In this document: positions 21,101 to 33,100 of the stretch, piece by piece | Position numbering within the stretch: position 1 is the first letter of the stretch | Layout of the letters: each line of letters opens with the position of its first letter | NCBI GenBank assembly: GCA_934047225.1 | Contig: CAKOHE010000025.1 | Coordinates: 1 to 64,000 of the forward strand | Direction: 5' to 3' | Origin: Ypsolopha sequella | Lineage: Eukaryota > Arthropoda > Insecta > Lepidoptera > Ypsolophidae | DNA: 64,000 nt | Position numbers and translations under genes: made by a program | Notes under the pieces: model-generated | What the model was told of the DNA's origin: nothing | What the model saw: only the letters and a program-made list of their open reading frames with translations | Databases searched by the model: none

Positions 21101-24100
21101 CTACTGCTTTGTTTGACATGGGAGGGCGCTAGTGTGTCGACACATGTTGCGTCCCACACCAGCGGCCTCCCATGCTTCCAAGGTACTAATGTCATTCCGT
21201 CGGGCCGCTTTCCGTCATCGCGTGCCAATCCTGGTGGTTCTAAGGCCGATGGCACGCTCGCTGACGTAAGGGCCCGACGGATAACATCGTTGAGAGCCGC
21301 ATGCCGGGAATGGCGGCCAGCGCTTCGTCGGCATGAGAGCCCGTGGAGCCCCAAACGGCCAACGTCAGCACCGCAAGAGCAACGATGTGGCTCGTTAAGC
21401 TGTAGTCCAAGTCGCAGCCCAACAGCAACGCGGAATGAAATATCATCCAGCAGCGTTCCTATACTGCTGGAAGGTAGAGCCCGCAGCCAGAAACCCGACT
21501 CGTGTTCAAAAGAGGCACGGAGACGAGCCTGATCTTCAGCACTATTGCTGGTCTCTAAAAGATGTCTTTGTTGAATTTTACAACACGGCTCGTCCCATTG
21601 CCTCTGAACACAAGGGTTCTCAGGGAGATCCTCACCCGGGCAAGCCAATGCCCACGCCTGCTTGGCTTCCCCACGGCACGAGACCTCAAGAACACCGGAG
21701 TATATTAAGTAGTTATTATTGTTTTTTTTTTATTTATTTGTATGTATACGATATGTATGTATCAAACATAAAATATATTGTGTAAGTTTTGTTGGATAGG
21801 AGTATATTATATATTAGGCATTATGTATATTCACTTTATTGGTTTTGATTCTTCTTTTATTTATGTATTTTGTAAATTGGTATCCCCCTCCACATTACGT
21901 AAAATAATACTTTCTTCACCACCCAAAGGTTGGCTGGAAGAAATCGCTTTAAGTGATAAGTCCGCCCTTGTACAACATTGTGTGTTCAAAACTCTGTACT
22001 CAATTTTCTATTTGACCGTGTACAATAAAGTGTCTATTCATTCATTCATTCATTGTATTTTTCATAAAAAAATTTTTCAATGCATGTGCTCGTAAGGCCC
22101 ACTTTTTATGCACCAAAACCGAACAGAAAGTCGATTATTTTGCCCTAGGGCTTTATTATTATATTTTTTTATTCATTTACAATGGTTGGCTAACCTGCAG
22201 CCTTTCCTGTGTACCATAGACGTTATACTTTTTTTCCACTGTTTAACGGCTATGGATACAGTCCTTTTGAGCCAATTATAATTTAAAGTTCACAAGATTA
22301 TATTTGTTTTCATTTCCTCACACTATGCATTGAAAAATGTAGTATGATACACGGGCGTAAAAGCAATAAATTACTCGGTTACGTTTAAAACACTCGCTAC
22401 GCTCGTGTTTTAAATCGTCCTCGTAATTTATTCCTTTGCGCCATTGTAGCATAAACTACTATTATGTCTAAAAGTGATAGAGAATAAGCCTGTACTTAGT
22501 ATATAACACACGGTGATGCTGGTACTGTAAAGTGTATATAATATGTTATAGTTCGTACTTCACCTCGGGCGAGGGCAAGGAGCGCACCCTGTCGCCGGGC
22601 GCGGTGCGCGTCGGTCAATACTGCAGCTCCATGTTCGAGGGGGCCTGGTATAGGTCGCTCATCGTCAAGGTCATCGACTGTGACACTGTCAAGGTACCGA
22701 CCTGCTACCTATAACATGCCGGGTATGTTAATGTGGGTAACCTTTGATGAGTTCAACCCTAACACCTATCGCAGCGGTAATTTGCAGGAAATCAATACTA
22801 TTTTGTCGTAAAATGATTGATTATTTTGTAACGTTTCGCAAGTACAAAAATATAATGTATGAATTAGAACGCTATTTAATGCTTGCCTTTAAAAATAACA
22901 TGAAAATTTTAATATATTTAACCTAAAGCAGGTTTAATAGGAATGTTTCTAATTGTGAAATAGATGAACAGAAAACATGTAAGTTAGGAGCAGAAGTATG
23001 ATGGTACACGTTGTATATTGTTTTATATTCAATAGTAGATACATAGTACATAGCAGTTCTTATACATGACACCAGTGCGTACTCTACAGGTGTGGCAACA
23101 TGGCTGTTAGCGAGACTTCAGTTCAGTTCAAAATAGTTTATTCAAATAAATAATACAGTATAAACTTAATCAGTATACCGCCAAACTGCAAGGCAGTTTA
23201 TTGGCAGTTTACGATCTCACTCTAACAAGAACCGGTTCCTACAATCACCAAGCAAACGCCAGTACAAGTAGATATGAGCACTGGTACATAGTAGTATATT
23301 AGTACATAGTAGGTAGATACATAGTACACACGGCAAAGCATAAACCTACACATCCCTGTGATACACCACCGCGCCATCTCTCGAACTCAGCTCGAACCAT
23401 TTTAGTTTAGAACACGGTAATTTCCACGCAACATGCACACATCGACATGTCACTATTATTATATTATCTGTGCTAATACAAACGCACACAACTGCAAATC
23501 ATTATGTTACTCTGCTACAAATACAACGCACACAACTACGCACTAGAATCGGTCCTAATATTCATTTCAAAAACCAAACCAAAATATTATTGTGATACTG
23601 CCAAAAATATCAAGCAATTTGATAAATCCAAAGATCCCACTTTTCATACTTAGGTTGTTTTAAAGTAAGCACAAAATGCAACAACTTAAGAGACAACTTC
23701 CATGACGCGTTAATGTGACCGTAAAGCTACTTTAATTTTGAACATTGTTATTTATACGCTTATACCGTATTGGAAATTACTGCGAACTAAAGATTGGAGA
23801 ATAAGTATATTTTTTGTCAGCAAAGGTCATATTTAACATCAACTTGTGTCATCTTATTAATAGATCTATCGCCACGAAATATTTTTATTCTCAGATACTC
23901 GTAAATAAAACGTGTTCCCAGGTATGAATTATCAAATTAATGTCAATATGTATCTAAAATAAGAGATGGATAACCAATAAAATCGTAGTTCATCAGATGA
24001 ATAAGAACTTCGTTCTTAGAATAATAGTTTTATTCCTTAAATAATAGCTTCGTCCGCAGAATGGTAGATCTGTCGCCAAATAAATCGAATTATCGGCCCC

Positions 24101-27100
24101 AGATTGCGACTTCTTTTTATTAGTTATTTTGTCAGCAGTACAGTAGTTACATTTTATTTCGTTCAATTATTAAAATAATACTTTTCGTTACCAATTTAAT
24201 AGATCAGTTTATAAATTTAATGAAAAAATATTCAAAAGGGCGGAGCCAAATTGGCGCGCTATGAAAATTGACCAATCCGGCCTCAACAGGTTAGCCATAG
24301 CTGGCCATCCCCCCCCCAGAAGCAAAAGACGTGCCGATCGGCCAAAAAAGGAAAAGAGGGCGCCCTTCCAAATCAAAACAAGCACTGGTTATTCAATGAT
24401 TCTCCTGCGTATAATTTGATTTTTTACTTTTATTTCATATTCTCACTTAACTAGAATTTTTATTCAAAGATGTAATTTCTAACAATTAATATTGATTATT
24501 GTGGCTAAAAATTAATGATGTGTTTCATTTACTATTCTCCTAGAAATTATTAATTAAATACATTTAGATAATAATATATACTACCCGTGAAAATTAAGAT
24601 ACTTGGGGGAGGCCTACGTCCAGCAGTAGACGTTTTTTGGCTAAACGATGGCGACGATGATCATTTTTAATGAAATATTTCAATTAGTTTGACTATACAG
24701 TGATCAGGACAAACCTATTATAATAAATACAGAAACATTTATTTGGCACTTGATCATATATCCCGATGATTTTCGGGTGATTTATTGTGGAATTGATTTT
24801 ATATTGTTTGATGACTACATTTTGGTGACAGATCTACTATTTTGCGGATAAACCCTATTCTTTTGAAAACACAAAATCTATTAAATTGGCGATGGCTTAA
24901 ATGATACCCCTAAAGATTCACCCTAGCACAGGCTACGAGGTATCAAAACCAGGACGACGCAAACTTTCGTTTTTATATTTTTGTTTTAATGTGATACAAT
25001 ATGGTATAAGTAATAGAAACGGTTATTGAAAAAGTGCGAGAGTTCGATCCCCGTAAACGTGAAGAATAATAAATTATTTTAGAACAGTTGTTTAATAAGT
25101 AATTTTATTATGAGGAAATAAGAATTATACTTGAATGAATTTAATACACATATTTTTTTGTTGGGTGCTTTTGTTACACCATGATTGTTCTTAATAAAAC
25201 TATAGGGAAAATGGAAGTTAGATATAAATAAAATAACGTTGCAATGTCTATAAAATTTTATTTTGTTATGGCCAAATTATAAAAATACAGACAGGTGATT
25301 TAAGTGAACTTAAAACATTTTTATTATGGTTTCGTGCAACCATGTGGGATTATTACATAGCAAATTTTTTAAAATTTTTATTTATCTCAAAACGGTGTAG
25401 TCATGTTTACTCTTTATTTTTAATTTCTAAGAATTAAGTCCTTACTTAGTGAATCAGGAAAATGCATTTTTATATAGCAAACATTTTTAAATCATTATTT
25501 AGCAAGAAAATGTGCACTAATGTTTACTTTTTATTTCAAATTCATAAGAATTAGGTCCTTACTTAGTGAATCAACATGTTTTCAATGGACAGAAATATGA
25601 TAAATATATCCAACATTGTTAACAATAGCATCACTCAAGATTTTGGACTACTAAGTTCAGTGGGTATTGAAATTTTAATTACAGCAAGATTTTTAAATGA
25701 TTTAGTAAGGAAGAGGTGCACCTTCTCTAGCTATTACATCTTGCAATCGGTTTTTCATATTAGTCACCATATTCCAGCATAAATCACTTCCACGCAATAA
25801 TTCCCAAGTAGACGTGACCAGCCCCCCTATTCTGTATCTTTAGTTGCCAACTGGACTAGGTGCCTATCATCAAAAACATAGATAAAAACTGAACTTTCAA
25901 AATTGCTATTAGTGGGTATTGAACTATTTACGAACTGTGTCGTCACTTCAAGTGCGAACATATCCTTAGACAATCGGAATTCGATAGTATATATATGTTT
26001 TTGATGATGGGCACCCAGTTCAAATGGCAACTAAAGATACATAATAGGCCCTCAGCCCCCCTATTCTGTATCTTAAGTTGCCAACTGGACAGGGTGGCTA
26101 TCGTCAAAAACACAGATAAAAACTAAACTTTCAAAATTACTTTCAGTGGGTATTGAACTATTTACGAACTGTGTCGTCACTTCAAGTGCTAACATGCCCT
26201 TAGACAATCGGAATTCGATAGTATATCTATGTTTTTGATGATAGACACCCAGTCCAGAAGGCAACTAGAGATACATAATAGGCCCGCAGGTCTTGAAGAT
26301 TTTTTTTATTACGGACTTCAGAAGGGTCCCAGTTAAGAATCACATGACTCCAAAGGTTTTCTATGGGATTTAAGTCGGGCTTTTAGAAGGCCAATTAATA
26401 GCAGTCATGTCTTGCTGTATCTGCAACCAGTCCTGGACGATACGGACTTTATGCACAGCGCAATTGTCATGGACAAAATGAATATGCTCATTTGGATACA
26501 CGACACGCAGTGAAGGCAACATTACTTCTCGTAAAATTTCTATATATTTTTGACTGTTTAATTGGCCCCCTACTTCCACTAACTCACCGGGACTCATAGA
26601 CAACATCCATCCCCAATACCTTAATGTGATCCCGCCACTCATTCTATTAGGGAGTAAATTTATTTCCGTGTAACGTTCGCCTTTTTTTCTCCATAATATT
26701 TTACGTCCGTCTTTATCTGATTTGAACGTTTTCTCATCTGTGAATATAACAACACTATCCTCAAAATTAAAGTTCAAATATTCTTGCGCAAAACGCACTC
26801 TTGCCTGTCGGTGGGCAGCTGACAGCAGTATCTTTCGTGCTTTCGTCTATGACAATTGATGCCAGCTGCATGTAAATGGTTGCGGATGGTTTGCAGCGAG
26901 ACTCCATACGTAGTTGCTGTTGCACGAGTACGGGTGAATGGCGTATCAGTATGGGTTGCGACAATATCTCGATGACGAGCTGAATCATTCGTATAGCTCA
27001 CAGGTTTTCGACCCTTCTTAACCGGCTCAATATTTCCCGTCTCCTCATAACGCGTGACCCAAAGTTTGACTGTCCGTCTCTGAAAAAAAAAAACAATAGA

Positions 27101-30100
27101 ATGAATCACTACTTACTCCCTAAACTGTTTCATTTATTAATTATGATTTATATAAAAAAAATATATGATATAACTACTTATAAGATTTTCAACATAGGCC
27201 AACGATAAAAACCCTATCAATACCAGACATAGATCGGTTGTGATATTTGGTATTTATTAAGATTACGAATAAGGATAATAACATTACTTACATTTATCTG
27301 AAGACGTCTTGCAATCTCACTACAACTCACATTGGTACCGATTCGGTGAAGCACATCTTAACTTATTTGACAGGACTAAACTTAATTTACGCGTTCTGTC
27401 CTTGTCTTTTCGATAAAGAAAGAAAAAGACAGGACGCTTAAAATAAGGTTAGTCCTGTCAAATAAGTTAAGACGTGTAATGCCGAATCGATACCATTGTC
27501 CTCATGCAATACAACAATTTTTGCTCTGAGTAATGTTGTCAGAGGAGCAAAGGACATTTTGAAATTTTTATTAAATATGATATTTTTAGTAGTTGAAAAC
27601 AATGGCTGGTTCTGTCGTCACTTTCGAAGTGGTAATAAATCTACTTACTATTCACTAAGTAAGTAATCACAAAATACCCTCATGTTTTACCAATAGGAAT
27701 AAAATTTCGCGCCATCTCTTCTCTCTTTGTCTTACAATTATGAATCTTTCTGTTTGCATTGGAAATATTACCTTATTAATTACAACATAAATACTACAAG
27801 CTAAACGGGTTAGCTGTAAGATTATATAGTTAGGGCTGTGTTGTGCTGTGTTTGTGTGATTGTGTGTCATACATGACGAATTGACGAATATTGATACACA
27901 AAAAGTCCGCGAGATGGCGCACTGCGGTGTCATAAGGGTGTGTAGGTTTATGCTTTGCCGTGTGTACATAGCAGTTCTTATACATGAAACCAGTGCGTAC
28001 TAGGGCTACAGCTACAGGTGTGGCGACATGGCTGTCAGCGAAACTTCACGGTATCTCGTATTCTGTATCAAGTTTACTTTAACTAGGAGCCCAAATTACT
28101 TTAGTTCATGGAGTCCAAATTACTTTTAGCCTCGAAATGTGTTTTTTTGAATCTCTTTCCTGTTCCCAAGTGTTTTAAATGTGAAAATTGTTGGGTAACT
28201 GTATAACACTGCCAGGTCCGTTACATCGACTACGGCACGGTGGAGCCCGTGCCCGTGTCCAAGTTGAAGCCACTCAAGAAGTGCTGGGCCGAGCTGCCCG
28301 CGCAGGCGATCCGGGCGAGACTGGCAGGCGTGCGTCCCACGATCGGCAACTGGCGCTGGCCGCACGATACCGCCGCCCACTTCCTGCAGCTCGTCGAGAA
28401 CAAGCGGCTCGTGGGCGACGTGGTCGCCGTCGATCCCGAGGTGAGCGCACGAGACCCGCATCACTCGCTCACCACGTCTACACTTTAAGGCTCCAGTCCC
28501 CTAAAAATCAGTATTCTTGCAGAATTATTAGAAAAGATTTTATTTTAGTTAGTAAGAAAGCAATACATAAAATACCTTTTACGTTAATTTATAGTGTGGA
28601 ATTTGAAGATTTCAAAACTTATTTTTTCATTTACTTTAATGCTACTTTTAATAGGTTTTGTAGGCTTTAAACATACCTTTATTTATGTTCTACGCGTTGA
28701 GAGTCTCATTCATGCACACGTCACGTAAAAATTATGACAAAAACAAGAAATTTATTCAGGTAACATTTATTCCCATATCTTCAACAATAATCTTACCTGG
28801 TTACTTTTTTTGGATAATACTTTAGTTTTCTTATTTCGAGTGCTTTAAGTAGTTGTGATTTTATGAATTTAACCACTGATAAAATATTTTTTTCTACTAG
28901 AAAACTATCGTTTAGCGTAGTCAAATTTAAAACACGTAGAATAGAACTATTAATAAGTGAAATAACAAAAAACGGTATTTAAAAAATTATTTTAAGAACA
29001 TTTTTTGAGCCTGTGATGCTTTAATAAATAATTATTCTATTCTATTCTATTCTATTTATCAAATCGAAACTTATCGAGAGTTTAAAACACAAAACGCGTC
29101 GATATTTCCCTTAGTTTCGCTGGGACATCGCAGCGTTCAGACGTGTGTTGTGTAGCTCGACGTCATTTTACCTCCCGCTCGCACGGTTGCTCCCTTTCCC
29201 TCGCGTAGATTCTTATGGAGAGGCGAACTGTATCATGAAAGTTGCTCTACTTGAATATTGCACTTATCATTTAATAAGTAAACAACTATGGATAAAATAT
29301 TTTAAGAAATCCCTGTTTCGATAAAATAAAGTCTAATTTACGTCCGTCCGTATTTCACAGCATCATAACTTTAGCACCGTAAAGATAAAGACATGAAATT
29401 TGGCACAAAAATAGCATTAATTTGCCTACATATTACTTGTAAAAAAAATATGAAAAATTTGAAATTGTTTAAAATATTTTCAATATGGGTATCAAACTGT
29501 TGACACTAAAAAGGTGATTGTAAAAATATATACTTTTACTATATTTACTGGCACTGGTTTTGTGTAATCTTTAAAAAAACTACAATAATGTGTATGTCCG
29601 AAAAATATGAAAAAAATGTCCATTATAGATCATAACTGACCAATAACCGGGAAAACTATAGTGATTTAAAAATATAAAAAAAAGTATAATAAATAAAAAA
29701 AAATATTTATAAAAATACAATATGGGTCTCACATTGTAGGTATTAAAAAGATTATTATAATAATATACAGTTTGGCTATATTTAATTGCATCTATTTCGA
29801 GAAATCCTTGAAAATCTATCTTATCTCCAAAACTGGTGGACCGAAAAATATGAAAAAAATCATGGTAATATGCGTTTACGTAAGAATTACAGAAAAAATA
29901 AAGCGGTTGAGAAATTCACGAAAAAAAATGATAAAACTAAATTTATCATCCACAATACGGAACCCTAGGTTCTGACTAGAGTCTGACTCGCACTTGGCCG
30001 GTTTTTTTTTCAAGATGTTTGCAGTAGGCCGTTTTTTTGTGGGCGGTTTTAATTTAGTTTTCGGAGCTTTTATTACTACCCTTAACTTTTACCATAAGTA

Positions 30101-33100
30101 TCCGGTTATCCGGATAATACATTATCCGTTATCCGGATAGTAAAAATCTGCGAATACTTGCATGCCCTAATTCGCTTAGATTAAGTTATGTTAATGTGTG
30201 TTAATTAGAAAACCCGTAAAGCCGTATTTTAGAAGTTATGGTCTAAAAAACCCACGGGGATGGCGTGACACAAATTTTATACCAGCACCGCTGTCGCCAC
30301 TTTTTGGAATAACTAAAGCCGAAGCTACATCCTTTTTATTACTTTACTTACTTTTATTTAAAATATCTTGAAAAGCTATCGACGTCACTAAAACCGACAG
30401 TCGAGATAACAACGTGCTAGACAATAATGCAGCAAAACAAAAGAACGTACGCAGCTGCGGTTCTTATCATTAAAACATCACATTTCTAAAACTAAATTTT
30501 TTACCTTTTTTATTGCACCTTAGTCATAATCATGGACACACAAACTGACGGACACTTAATTACCGTAAGAGTTTCTATTTTTGATATTATATTACTTAAA
30601 GAACTGATTGTAATATGTGTGTGAGTATTAGGAATACATAATTTTAAATGTTTTCATTGTTACGATTTGATTATTAATTTTCTACATTTCCAAATTTTAT
30701 AAAGGTATTTTTTATGTCAGGCATTAGTTACATGAAAATCTTGATGAATAAAGAAATTTTCGGGCCTAACTACACGCTTTTTAGGGCATGCAGGTTTCCT
30801 TAGAGCGATAGGGCTCATCACGTTGAGACGTAATAATCGCCAGAGAAACGCGGGTGTACTTATAGGTACACGTATGGGTGGACTTATGACTTGCATCTCA
30901 CAGTTCACACTCGGAACACCTCTTGACACCCCTTCGGTAAAAATCTGCAAATAATTGCATGACCTATAAAATGTATTGTGTCTAAATACTAATCACCATC
31001 CGATGACACCGTATAACGTCGTCAGCGCTGAAGTCTGGCATTTGAAGTGTTTGCTTGACAACCTCGACCACCGCTGCCACCGTGTCCTTTTTGGATTCCG
31101 CTAAGCCATGCACCAACAGAATTTTACGCCGGCCCCTCATATCCAACTGGTCCACTTCTTGTTCCAACGTCTCTAATTGTAGCTGGAAGTTCCGGATACT
31201 CTCGGAGATGAAGGTCTTGAACACCATGAAGTCGGCAGCAACTCCAGATGAAGAAGTCGCTTGCGGGGGAGCCTGCTGTAGGTTCTGTGCAAATTCTGCC
31301 ATTCGATGATCAAAGTGAGCCTTCATCTCAGCCATGGCATCCTTCAGTGCCTCCATAGTGTGGGTAGTGTTTCGGTGCAATAGAATAAGAATGAAAATAA
31401 AGTGATAATTACTTGTTTTCTAGGAGAGATAACACTTGCTAGCAGGTAATAAATGTCACTGATTAATAATAGACATTAATATTGCCAAATTATTCTGTTT
31501 TTTAATTAATGTGTAAATATATAAATTTGAGCTAAATTTACTTGACTTGACAGGTTCACACCTACCCGCCAAAAAAATACATGGTGATCCAAACGATAAT
31601 GAAACCAATGATCTGGTTGACGACCCAACTAATGAGTCGCACTCAAAACCTGTACGAACAGGTGTACGAACACGCAGGAAGGCTGCTATTGAAGCGCGAG
31701 AAAATATAAAAGATTTGTCAAAATGCAAATTGCGCTTGAATCGGGTTTGGTCCTGTCAGACATGTGACGCCGATTTGACACCAATATCTAGTTTAGCAAG
31801 TCAACACAGAGTCTTGCGTCTTTTTCTTTTTCTTAATTTAGTTTTTTGCAAATTGTTTCATGTTAGTTCTAAGTATAACATTATATACAAGGTGACTTTT
31901 TGATCATCGTCCAAATTCATACTGTAAGCTTGGTAAGTGATCAGCATCATAAATCGATAACAATAATTGTGAATTTCGTATTATGAAATTTCGACTTCCC
32001 ATAGTAATTCACTCGCAGTCCTGGGTGAATCACTATGGGGAGTCGAAATTTCATTTCATGAATTTTACAAAAATCGTTATTGGTTCATGATACTGATCAC
32101 TTCCCAAGGCTCAAGTATGAATTTGGACGATGTTCATAAAATTCACCTTGTATATTTATTGTTAGCATAGTGAAATCCGTAATTGGCACTATTAGCTGAT
32201 GTAATATTTAGTTAATATTTTATGTATTTGCTGTGGATTTTTGTTCATAAATAAAATAAAAAAATAAAATAAAATAACATTGTATATTATTCTTTCGTCA
32301 GCCAGATTACACATTCATAAAATCCTGTCCATTTGTAACACAGATTTACAGAAATGTCAAAAATTGTTTAATTTATAAATATATTAAAAACAAGAGTACT
32401 GGAATGTAAGATTCATTTGTGTAAAATTTGTTTAATTAATTAAAATTTGTAAAATTTGTAAAAAATTAATTTAGTAGATTAAGCAAAATTTTATATTTGT
32501 CTAAAAAAAAAAATAGAATGGAAAGATGTAGTATATTGTTAATTTGTATGTGGGTAAGTAGAAATAAAGTCAGTTCATGTCCGGACACTTGTGGTTTCAT
32601 TTCAGTAATGGAAAGCTATTGCGTCACAATAGTAGTTTCTAGAAACGGTTAAAACATTTTTAAATAAAATCGTTAATCGTACGCATAATGCAAATAATTC
32701 AGAAAGAAAAATGTAAAAAAGTACAAACAAAAAAGGCAAGTATATTTATCAATGTGAACAAACTGATAGCCGACCAGTTTCAGCAAATGAGGGTGCCTCC
32801 TGGACAAGTGAAGACGCTAACGCGACGACGTTGCGCCTCACACGTCGGGCAGTCTGAATCTGTTGAAACTGGTCGGCTATCCCGACCATAGTATTCATGA
32901 GTAATCGTTAAGTTTCATTTATTAAGTATTTATTATTCACTAAACATTGGCTAAAAAGGACTGACTATCCAAAACCGTTCAACAGTGAAATAAAATGTAT
33001 TATATATATGGTACACAAAGAAAGGTTGCAGGTTAGGCAACTTCCAGTAAATAAAACTTGTTGTACTTGACGAGACTTTAGTACCGTAATGGGTATCTAT

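Larger units (their letters stand above)
25640..27562 (-). pseudogene. Tc1-like transposase, broken by insertions and frameshifts, with an intron
   Basis: Reading 3' to 5' on the + strand: an N-terminus from ~27562 (MSFAPLTTLLRAKIVVLHED), then a MITE, then NVSCSEIARRLQIN ending at donor GTAAGT (27291). After a ~212-bp intron with a TTTTTCAG acceptor come RRTVKLWVTRYEETGNIEPV and the rest of the paired helix-turn-helix. A frameshift near 26800 leads into the catalytic domain: first Asp in VIFTDEKTF, second in VHDNCAVHK. A one-base deletion then precedes PDLNPIENLWSHV (third acidic residue Glu, ~35 residues after the second Asp). The tail after the MITE pair reads WELLRGSDLCWNMVTNMKNR. It is dead. 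The spacing points to the DD34/35E side of Tc1. Confidence 0.8.
25558..27663 (-). mobile_element. Tc1/mariner-superfamily element with two nested MITE insertions
   Basis: CTTACTTAGTGAAT at 25558-25571 reappears inverted at 27650-27663 and brackets a minus-strand transposase. The coding region is split by two small inserted elements (27334-27494 near the N-terminus, 25823-26285 near the C-terminus). It lies in intron 3 of the Tejas-like gene, antisense to it. Confidence 0.7.

Noticed and set aside
20849..21785. Plus-strand frames opposite the nuclease-like domain
   Set aside because: The minus frame has the recognisable domain; the plus frames are its shadows.
30982..31380. Host coiled-coil protein
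   Set aside because: The heptad region followed by RRKILLVHGL...RCHRM is characteristic of LINE ORF1, and it ends abruptly.
32688..32891. 67-codon plus-strand frame as a gene
   Set aside because: Half of it is the inverted-repeat element 32765-32881; no family or splice support.
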